Notes under the pieces: model-generated
The model's database searches: none
The model's input: only the letters and a program-made list of their open reading frames with translations
What the model was told of the DNA's origin: nothing
Made by a program: the position numbers and the translations under genes
Part shown: positions 55,853 to 64,000 of the stretch, piece by piece
How the letters are laid out: each line of letters opens with the position of its first letter
How positions within the stretch are numbered: the stretch's first letter is position 1
NCBI GenBank assembly: GCA_025403435.1
Contig: CM046350.1
Span: forward strand, 2,882,070 to 2,946,069
DNA from: Artocarpus heterophyllus
Taxonomy: Eukaryota; Streptophyta; Magnoliopsida; Rosales; Moraceae
DNA: 64,000 nt
Direction: 5' to 3'

Positions 55853-56312
55853 TGATGAGAATTTCAGTAGTACACTTTCAAACCAAAACAAGAACAAGAA
55901 CACGAACAAGAAGAATTGAAGAAAACCAATGATCAGAGACAACCAATTGACGTGGCCTCTTCAACCTCGAGAACCATAGGAAATTGAACAGTTTTATTGA
56001 TCTTGTGCAAGAAAACAACACTGGAGAATCATCCTCTCACTCAGTTCTCTCTTTCCCAGGTCACCCCTGTCAATCTCACCCTCCCTACTCTCCCGTCAAT
56101 CTTCTTGAATAGCCACTTTTCTATTTTCTTTCTTCTCTCTATCGACTAACAACTAACTCTAACAAACTAATATACAAGTAAGAGTTCTTACTACAATTAC
56201 AAGTCTGTAATTTCCTATTTCTTATTGACATTCATTACAACTGACTTGTCACAGCTGGATTGGCTAATCAACTTGCCACGTCACCATTTTCTAATTGTCT
56301 CAATTCTCAACA
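55853..56312 (-). repeat. 5' LTR of Copia element C
   Basis: 460 bp, TGATGAGAATTTCAG to CTCAACA on the + strand. It pairs with 36897-37344; TSD AGAGA follows at 56313-56317. Confidence 0.88.
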
Positions 56313-56317
56313 AGAGA

Positions 56318-56584
56318 TACAGAAAATAAAGAAACTTGCTCCTTGGAGAAAATTTATCAATCTAAATTCTACTGAAAAGCCCAGGAAAGAATTCTCAATG
56401 AAGATAAATAACTATTAACTCGTACAAAGGTCTTGTTCTTGTAGATATAATACGTCTATTTTGCTTGCTGCATTAAACTCCAGTAATCATTTTAATCGTT
56501 AAAAGACCAAAAAAAAAAAAAAAGAACAAAATTTTATTTGATGTTTCTACTTAAATTGGCTTTGCAGCATCAGCAGATATAGAA

Positions 56585-56618
<34 letters not shown>

Positions 56619-57119
56619 CGTTCCTACGCAATAAACAGTTGAAGACTCTATAAGAAGTGCTAGTTGGCAGTAGCTACTAATTATTCTTTGGTTCGTAATG
56701 AAACATAGACAAATTATGCTGCTAGTCTAAATATTCTTTTCTATATATGTATGTGTGTGTGTGTGTGTAACAGTTGTAGGAGAAGAACGTTTAATCAATA
56801 TAAAATGTGTATTATTACGTGGCAACTAGACCATTTTTTTTCTTACTTGATTAACTTAATCAAAGTTTTATCCATTTATAAATTCTTTTTTTGCTCAAAA
56901 ATTATTATACGGAAAAAGTATAAAATTAGACACCCGTGACCCGTCAATAGAAGGTATTATGCGACAATTAGGCATTTTATTCCACAGACACATTATATCC
57001 TTAGTTTTGTGATTATATTATCCATTTTGTTTATTTTGTTTATTTTGTTTAATTTTTTTTTTAATTTTTGGCTATTCTATCCATTCAGAGTTGTTGGCAC
57101 GGCCACCCCTCATGGGTCA
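56318..57119. other. Intergenic region with no recognised gene
   Basis: AT-rich, with A runs at about 56508-56523 and 56590-56618 and a GT microsatellite near 56750-56769. The second A run is long, but I found no flanking TSD or element body to tie it to. No coding frame is convincing. Confidence 0.5.
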
Positions 57120-57127
57120 AATAAAGG

Positions 57128-57705
57128 TAGAGGTGGCAATAATCGTATTAGTGTCGTGTTCATGTTGACATGTTTATAGCACCACACGTTTAGCCCGAAC
57201 ACGAACACGACACGATTAATAAACGTGTCAGAAATGCAAACACGAACACGATATGTCTATGGCACGCGTAACACGGCACGACACGATAAACATGATTATT
57301 AAATGTGCCGTGACGGGTTGACACGATAACAACACGCATATGACACGTTTATGACTCAATTAACTAAAAATTTAAAAATTTATTTTTTTTTATAAAAAAG
57401 CCAATAAAGAAAATTAACAAAAACACTATTTAATTTATACTAACCTACTATAAATATTTCAAATATTTTTTTTTTAAGTTTAAATGTGTTATAAATGAGC
57501 GGGTCGTGTCGTGCCGTGTCAACACGTTTACGGCTCATTTAATTAAACTTGTTAAGACGTATTAGCACAAATTTAGTCCGTTTATTTTCGTGTTATTCTT
57601 GCAAACCTATTTATGACACAATTAATAAACGTGCAGTCTAAACCCGTTTATCTCGTGTCGTTTTCGTATCGTGTTATCGTGCCGTGTCTGAAAATGCCTG
57701 CCCTA
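57128..57705. mobile_element. Non-autonomous hAT-like element (578 bp)
   Basis: The ends are TAGAGGTGGCA and TGCCTGCCCTA, imperfect inverted repeats of TAGRGNNGGCA. They are flanked by 8-bp direct repeats AATAAAGG (57120-57127) and CATAAAGG (57706-57713) with one mismatch. The subterminal 200 bp on each side are filled with CACGACACG / CGTGTCGTG words in opposite orientation on the two sides, as in hAT transposase-binding regions, so the whole unit can fold back. No transposase is present. Confidence 0.75.
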
Positions 57706-57713
57706 CATAAAGG

Positions 57714-58850
57714 AATGCCACTACAAACACGCCAATATATAGGTACTACCAAATTATGAAAACATTTTTCATTGGTTTTTTGTGTGGCCCAAGATTCCCA
57801 TTGCCTAAGAGAGAACAAAAAAATAAAATTTTAAAAATAAACCAAACCACCATATAGAGTATAATTTATATACAAATTTGAAATCAAATTGGAAGGTGAA
57901 ACTTCCATGCACTTTGTCTCCATTCAGATTGAACTTTGCTTGAAATGAAAGGCCCATAATTGTAGACCTTCACTAACACTAGCGTAGCATTAGGCACCCG
58001 CTATTGAGGCAGCTGGATGATTTCTACATATATCTAACTATATTTATATATATAGATAGATATAATGTTTATGGGGCCGAGATGGACTATATAGGGTTTT
58101 AAAACTCAAAGCTCTATATATATTTACACACTAAAAGACAAATATGTATGAGTAGGTTATTTTTTAACACCTAGTGTAAAAATCCCAAAGTTTATACGGC
58201 AATCAATGCTTTGAATATATGATCACCAATTAGAGTCGTTTGACATCATAGTCACACAAGGTGCAGTTTATATAAATGCTAAAAATGTTACTGGATTCTT
58301 CTGGATCGCTTTCTAATTAACACGTAATAATAGCGACTCGAAGGATAATTATTACACTCATTTTCGGCAATTTTTTTTTTCTCTCCTTCCTTGGCCGACA
58401 CTTTCCAAAACACAAAGAGACACTTTTCCCAGGCTGCTTCTGCACCCACACTACATTATAATCAACGGGCAAATCCATGGCTGATAGAAATTAAAGGAGC
58501 CAAACTCCGAGTTGGGTGGCACTGGATGTGGAGAGCCACGTGTAAAGGTTGGCATGTGGGGTGCATGGCCCATAATTGCAATGGACCAAACTAAGTTACC
58601 TTAGAATGTAATTCTTGCTTTAGCCCTTCTTAATGATAATAAAATAATAACCAAAAATTATAATTACTATCCTAATTTTATTTAATGTTGGATGGTGTGG
58701 TGGGTCAATCAGGCCACCCCACATGCAACTGAAAAGATGGGAGACAGTGAGCCTTCTTATCGAGCAATGTTAAAAAGCATGGTGCTCAACACCACACGTA
58801 AATGAGAAGTTATAAAATCAAAAATTTTAAATGGAACTCGGTCATTATTT
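57714..58850. other. Intergenic region with no recognised gene
   Basis: AT-rich sequence with TATA-like runs near 58030-58060. A CCACGTGT motif lies near 58537 within a short, less AT-rich stretch (58480-58590), but no associated gene is visible. The 67-codon frame at 58391-58594 is not convincing. Confidence 0.45.
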
Positions 58851-58855
58851 GTTTT

Positions 58856-60733
58856 TGTGACGCCTCCAAAAAAAGGTACGAGAGATTAAAGTAAATAAGA
58901 TAAAATAATTAAGGTAAATAAATAAAGAATAAATAAATATACATAAGAGGTAAACAAATATTATCAATGGTCACATTTACATGAATACCATAAAGATAGA
59001 GCTAATATCTTATTCTCATTCATCATCACGTAGATGCTTACCACGAAGGTAGACAGGTAATTAAAATACAATATCAAAAATAATAATACAAAAATATTAA
59101 AAATCATCGTCTCTAAGATAAATTAAAAATATACAATTGATAGAGACAAAAAAAACATTAACACCCGAATAAAGTCGTACAATACACGCATCATACCACA
59201 GTTTTAAAGAAAATACCATATCTACTCATAGAGCCAGGTTTCGATCTTTGGTCCATCTTTCATCTCTAAACCTAGAAGAGAGATTTTAAAAACAGAAAAA
59301 CGTGAGCGGAAGACTTAGTAGGATAATTAGTTAAAAACAAGTTATCTTAAAATATCATTCACAAATCATATTTACTACAAGAAGTCTCAAAAATTATTCA
59401 TAAAGATTGATAAATACTTACTTGAATAAATATTGATAAAACATCATCGTACGGGTTTTGAAAATCTGAAAGAAATATAAAAAATATAGTTCTTCAAAAT
59501 CAAAGACATTATTTTCATCAATTATTCAAAAGGTCAAGCATTTAGCCCAAATAGTTTAAAAAGGGCTGCCAAAGAAAGAGCTAAAAATATATATATATAT
59601 ATATATCTTATCTCATTTGAAATCCAATAATATAAGCTCCAAATAAAATTCAACGTATGCTCCATATACTTTCAAAACCTTGAAAACTGCATTTAAAATT
59701 AGAAATCACATTTAACAAATATCATTATGTCAGTTTAATTATCAATGTGCCTTTTTGACTCAAAATAATCATAACTCAAAATCATAATCCTTTTTGAAAC
59801 ATTTCGAAATCATTAAACATTGAAAACCTAAGTAAAAACACAATTTTTCAAGTCATAGTCGGCCTGCCAAACTGGATAGTTCGGCCTTCTGAACATCCAG
59901 ACCATCCTGCCGAACTTTCGCCAGATTCAGCCTACCGACCTGCCGAACCTATGAATCCGGCCTGCTGAACTGGCAAAATCTGGGGACTTGAGACTTCAAG
60001 TTTTGACATCCCTGAACTCAAAATCAAATTTTAAAACCTGTTTTCTCAATCCCAGAGTATAAAAATCACATAGAAAGTATAGGAAATCATAGTTGAACAA
60101 CTTTAAACCATTTTCCTCAATTTTAAACTCAATTTCACATTTGATTTGAAAATCAAAGAAAAATGTAAAAACTTGGTTAAGTCGATTCTAGCTCAAATTA
60201 AATTTAGATTCACTATAAAATAGTTTCTACAACTTGAATTGAACATTATCTGAGCTAAAGAAAGCTCGAATTCAACATTCAAAGAAAATTTAAAAAATTA
60301 AAAATAAAACTTTAAAATTTTAAGAAAAAGAAAAAGCTAACCTTTAATGGTGTTTTTGGACGAAAAACTTAATGATTGAACTTCAGTCTTTGCTGAAATC
60401 CATAAGAATGAAGCTTGAAATCAAAATTTTTGAGAGAAAGAAAGAGAGAGAGGCGGCTGAGCATGAGAGAAAGAAAGAGAGAGAGAGGGAGCGTGAAAAT
60501 GAAAAAGGAAAGGGAAAAGAAAAAGAAAATAAAAGCCCAATGACATTTTCGTAAATATGAAAAAAATGACGTAAAATATCATTTGATATTTTAACACTAA
60601 AAATCAAATTTTAAATATGAGCAATGCAATAAAATCTTAAATAACTGAAAATTAACATTAAAAAGTACACTGACATACTTAATAATTAAACTTAACATAA
60701 CTAACCTTATTTTAAAAATTCAAGGATGTTGCA
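58856..60733. mobile_element. Probable solo LTR of a second family (1878 bp)
   Basis: The + strand starts TGTGACGCCTCC and ends GGATGTTGCA, giving TG...CA ends. Flanking 5-mers are GTTTT (58851-58855) and GTTAT (60734-60738), matching at four of five positions. The length, AT-rich composition, a CATCTCTAAACC...AGAGAGATT zone and a GA-rich tract at about 60430-60500 resemble the layout of the other Gypsy-like LTRs here, but the sequence is not the same family. No internal region is attached. The 60-codon frame in the GA-rich tract is low complexity. Confidence 0.5.
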
Positions 60734-60738
60734 GTTAT

Positions 60739-61241
60739 AATGATGCTTCGTGCCAATAAATTTTAATTTTTATTTGTTTACATATTATGTCAGATCGATT
60801 AAAAATAATATCATAAAAAAAATAAAATAAAATAAAATATTTTTATTTTATAGATTATAATTTTATTATTTATAAAACTGTAAATACATGTATTTTTTAA
60901 CTGGTCTCGTTATTTCATTATCAATGTAGTAGATTGCTTGACAGAATTTAACACGAGTGTCCTTCAAAGTCCTAATGTCACGACAATGTTAATGATAGCA
61001 TAAATTTCAACACCAAGCATTACGTGTTACCTTCCAATTCGCTCCTTCTTTGTACGATATATTGTGCTTACGTCGCCTTTTGAGACCAATTTGGCAGTAG
61101 TTTATATTATCAGATAATCTGGTATTATATCATCAACCAGATTGGGTCTGTGTTTCATTTAAATCTTGATGCAGCTGCACCGTTCGGCTACTCAATCGTT
61201 CTTGTTCAGTTTCAGATCTGAGATCAGCTCAAAGCTTAGCT
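60739..61241 (+). promoter_or_regulatory. Upstream region of the Pi21-like gene
   Basis: AT-rich sequence before a short, less AT-rich leader (about 61160-61241) that runs into the start codon. No TATA box can be assigned with certainty; candidates are TATATT near 61103 and TATTATATCA near 61121. Confidence 0.35.
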
Positions 61242-62542
61242 ATGGGGGATAAGGTACTTTATTTTCATTTGGTCTCTCTGATCTTTTCTTTTTCTCTTCC
61301 TTTCTAGATAAACCCATTTGATAACTTTGCTTGTGGTTGGTCTATTTTTTTCCTTTTTTTTTTTTTTGTGGTTCATATTTGATCTAAAGTGTTATCTTTC
61401 TTTTTGGCTCTTTGTTCTTGAACTCCCTCCGGAAGACCCCAATTATCTTTCTTTCTTCTCTCACAGAACCTGAATCTGTTTCTGTTCTTCTGGCGCTTTC
61501 TGTGTGCAAAATCTTTCAATTCTTTTTTAATTGATCTCCTATATTATCATAACATTTTTATCTTTATGTTTGACTTTTTATATGTAATGAAATGAATTTT
61601 GTTTTCTGGCTTTTATCAGCAAGTCACCAAAATGGTGCTGAAGGTGGACCTTCAGTGCTATCGGTGCTACAAGAAGATCAAAAAAGTCCTCTGCAAATTT
61701 CCTCGTGTGTTTTCTGCTCTCTCTCTCTCTTCATTTTTTTTTTCCATTTGAATTACACATTTTCTTATGAGTTAATTTAGTATGAAAATTGAGTTATTAT
61801 TTGTTTGTGAACAAGATCAGAAATACAAGATCAGGTGTATGATGAGAAGCAAAACACGGTGACGATCAAAGTGGTTTGTTGCAGTCCTGAGAAGATCAAG
61901 CAGAAGATAATCTGCAAAGCTGGTGACACCCTTAAGAGCATTGAGATCATAGTCCCTGAGAAACCCAAGCCCAAAGAACCTCCTAAGCCTAAGGAACCAG
62001 AGAAACCCAAAGAACCGGAAAAGCCTAAAGAGCCTGAGAAACCAAAGGAGCCAGAAAAGCCTAAACAGCCTGAGAAGCCCAAAGAGCCCGAGAAGCCTAA
62101 GGAACCACCGAAGCCTAAAGAGCCCGAGAAGCCTAAAGAGCCACCAAAGCCCAAAGAACCAGAGAAGCCTAAAGAGCCACCAAAGCCCAAAGAGCCAGAA
62201 AAGCCCAAGGAGCCTGAGAAGCCCAAACCAGCCCCTCCGCCGCCCGTACCAGCCCCTCCTCCGCCCGTGCCAGCGCCACCGGTGTTGGTGCCTTGTGTGC
62301 CGGGGTACCCCCCGCCCCCACCAGCGATCCCACACCGTACGTGCTGTACGGACTGTTATGAAGGTCGTTTTGGCGGACCATGTTTTTACGGTTGTGTACC
62401 ACCGGGCCCATCCCCCTGTTATCAGTACGACGGGTATTATGGAAGGCCAGTGTATGATAGCTACGGTGGTAGTAGGCCCTACTACACCAGCCGATGCGAT
62501 TACTTCTCTGAAGAAAACACCGGAGCCTGCACAATCATGTAA
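61242..62542 (+). CDS. Proline-rich HIPP, Pi21-like (single HMA domain, CaaX box)
   Basis: Three coding exons: 61242-61253 (MGDK only), 61620-61704 and 61821-62542, all GT-AG, giving 272 aa. An N-terminal HMA-like domain (about 5-77) has the metal-type motif LQCYRC with Cys17 and Cys20, and matches the plant family of rice Pi21 (PYRICULARIA ORYZAE RESISTANCE 21), in which a heavy-metal-domain, proline-rich protein modulates disease resistance. Residues about 78-168 are a long run of KPKEPE/KPKEPP units, followed by PPPPVPAP repeats and a Cys/Tyr/Gly-rich region (CCTDC at 207-211). The C-terminus CTIM (269-272) is a CaaX farnesylation motif. The protein is probably attached to membrane through farnesyl. 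The role in this plant is unknown. A long antisense frame over the repeats is only a shadow of the Lys-Pro-Glu codon pattern. Confidence 0.87.
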
Positions 62543-63056
62543 ATACAGCTGAAAACCGTATAAGATTCTGAAGCATGACAACGTGCGAGATTAACCGAGT
62601 CCCATATCGTTACGTCGCCGTTTTAAAATTATTAAATAGTTACTACATATACATTGTTATTTTATGTGTTGTTCGACTCTCTAGTAATGTTGGGTCAATT
62701 TTCTGTTACATTTGTTGGGTTTTTTTTTTATTATTACCATAGAGAAATAAAATTGCAAGGGATTGAGAGTAAAAGTTTGGCTGTTGTTGATGATGATGTT
62801 GGGTGGACAAGTCACAATCGGTGGTTCAATCTCGAGGGCTAAATGACAAAATGAGTTGCTCATTTCCACGTCTTGAGATAATGATTGAAGTTTCCATCAA
62901 TCAACCTTTAGATGGAGCACCAGCTTTATATTCCCTTTTCACATTCTGTATCTTATATATGTTGTCTGTTTATATGAACTTCGTTGTCTATGAATTATGG
63001 TTAGCTTGTTAGGCAGTAAAGCATCCATATTTAAAAAAAAAAAAAAATCATTAGGT

Positions 63057-63087
<31 letters not shown>

Positions 63088-64000
63088 ATTGTATACAAGA
63101 TTTTGTAGCTGCTATTCACAGATGAACCATTTCTTAAGCAACCGTTCACGTTTAATTCATATAATATTAGCCTGGAGCCTACCCAAATTGTTGTCATAAA
63201 GGCTATCCAACCTAGCCATTTCACTTTTTTATTACCTTAAATTGTCGTTTTTTGCTTATTTTAATCGTTTTATTTTAGGAAAGTTTCTCCCCCTTCAGGT
63301 TGGTGGGTTGTTAGAAGTGGTTTATAAATGAATAATCAAATCACTAGACACTATTAGACAACGAAAATTTTTCCTTGCTAGACGGTTCTCATTTAGCCAA
63401 AGCCACGTTACTAGACAGAGACATTTTTAATGGCGAAGGTTAATAGAAAAAGTTGACATGGTTACGTTAAATACTAGTTTTGATTTTATACGTATTTATT
63501 TTCGGTTTAGGAAATCTCATAGTTTTATTATTGGATAATTTATCCGGTCATGTGCTTTGAATGTATAGTTCTAAAAAGCCTCATTAATTCATAGTGATCT
63601 TTATTTGTGAATTTTCTGTTCTTGTTCTTGGTCCGTAGATGTAGGTACTTTGGTAAACTAAGTTAAATTTTCAACATCTTTTCTATTCTTGTTCTTGTTA
63701 AAGATTAATAGCGTGACTATAGAGTTACATAGTTAAATATATTGGTGTGCATATTGTAAGAAAAAAAAAAGTTTGAGATAAAACATGGGGTAACTAAATA
63801 GGGTACAGTGAGAAAAGAAAAAGAAAACAAGAAAAAAAAAAACAACTAATTAAAGCCACTTGAAAATACCTATAGTCTCAATCTCAAGGTCTTAAGTGAT
63901 TAAGCGACCATGGTAAGAAATTAAGACAAAACGCCTCAAGGTAAATCTACGTTCACAACTCTAATTAATCGGTCCAAAGTTCAATTAAAATTTCTTATTA
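62543..64000. other. 3' flank of the Pi21-like gene and intergenic sequence
   Basis: The first few hundred bases should contain the 3' UTR. A (TA)n microsatellite lies at about 63060-63087, and A runs occur near 63031-63046 and 63830-63842. No further gene, RNA or terminal repeat is recognised up to the window end. Confidence 0.5.

Larger units (their letters stand above)
36897..56312 (-). mobile_element. Outer Copia retrotransposon C (oldest layer of the nest)
   Basis: The two LTRs (36897-37344 and 55853-56312) have TG...CA ends, and a perfect 5-bp TSD AGAGA lies at 36892-36896 and 56313-56317. On the minus strand the PBS TGGTATCAGAGC (55839-55850) follows the 5' LTR, and a purine tract AAGGTGGAGAT abuts the 3' LTR. 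Remaining coding segments in order are gag, protease, GAG-pre-integrase, integrase and RNase H, all Copia-type order, with stops and frameshifts. Most of the RT is absent. The RNase H is split by the insertion at 37656-53685, whose TSD (CCTTT) reconnects the RNase H frame on both sides. The LTRs differ at many positions and in length (448 and 460 bp), in agreement with this being the oldest layer. Confidence 0.9.

Noticed and set aside
56590..56618. Long A run as a second retroposon tail
   Set aside because: No direct repeat flanks a plausible upstream body, so it is treated as a simple repeat.
60372..60607. Glu/Lys/Arg-rich open frame and its Ser/Phe-rich antisense
   Set aside because: Product of a GA-rich microsatellite-like tract inside the probable solo LTR.
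61817..62581. 254-codon minus-strand open frame rich in Gly/Leu/Phe over the Pi21-like gene
   Set aside because: It is the antisense of the KPKEP and PPPP repeats of the real gene; its length comes from the repetitive codon pattern and it has no domain.

Overview
This window is eudicot plant nuclear DNA. It is AT-rich, its protein-coding genes have introns with plant-type splice sites, and their products match plant-specific families. Retrotransposons carrying an initiator-Met tRNA primer-binding site make up more than a third of it. I cannot name the species from the sequence alone.

Host genes. (1) 4260-6499 (+), four coding exons, 292 aa: the N-myristoylated beta subunit of SnRK1 (KINB2 type). 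(2) 9004-13642 (-), six coding exons, 739 aa: the oligopeptide-transporter-family iron/copper transporter OPT3, convergent with KINB2. (3) 26086-31095 (-), five coding exons, 273 aa: a two-HMA-domain heavy-metal-associated isoprenylated plant protein (HIPP) ending in a CSVM CaaX box, with one apparent GC-AG intron. (4) 61242-62542 (+), three coding exons, 272 aa: a proline-rich, single-HMA, Pi21-like HIPP ending in CTIM. The genes are unrelated in operation, although three of them (OPT3 and the two HIPPs) belong to families tied to transition metals.

Repeats by position. 390-2866 and 21035-23379 are solo LTRs of one Ty3/Gypsy-like family, each with a perfect 5-bp target-site duplication (TSD). 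6903-8016 is a poly(A)-tailed retroposon with a 16-bp TSD between KINB2 and OPT3. 31408-32089 and 57128-57705 are hAT-like non-autonomous elements with 8-bp TSDs. 27690-27950 (inside a HIPP intron) and 35650-35815 are copies of one hairpin MITE-like family. 58856-60733 is probably a solo LTR of a second family. Long stretches, notably 13.7-21 kb and 32.1-36.9 kb, hold no gene I can recognise; the first contains a G-box-rich island at 15.54-15.9 kb.

The main structure is a three-level nest at 36897-56312, all on the minus strand. The outer element C is an old Copia element (TSD AGAGA) with degraded gag-pol and most of its RT missing. Its RNase H is interrupted by a tandem Copia array, LTR-internal-LTR-internal-LTR, at 37656-53685. 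One TSD (CCTTT) surrounds the whole array, and both 2727-bp internal regions share the same RT/RNase H deletion. The integrase of one array unit is in turn interrupted by a very young 8.2-kb Ty3/Gypsy-like element at 39647-47870 (TSD GTCAC; LTRs 1986 and 1987 bp, apparently differing by a single T).

That youngest element is the most interesting object here. It has LTRs, PBS and PPT but no recognisable gag, protease, RT or integrase. Instead, in sense orientation, it carries an intronless, divergent LOG-like ORF (cytokinin-activating enzyme family) and a 173-aa ORF with a Cys-rich knuckle that I cannot assign. It looks like a non-autonomous retrotransposon with host-derived cargo.
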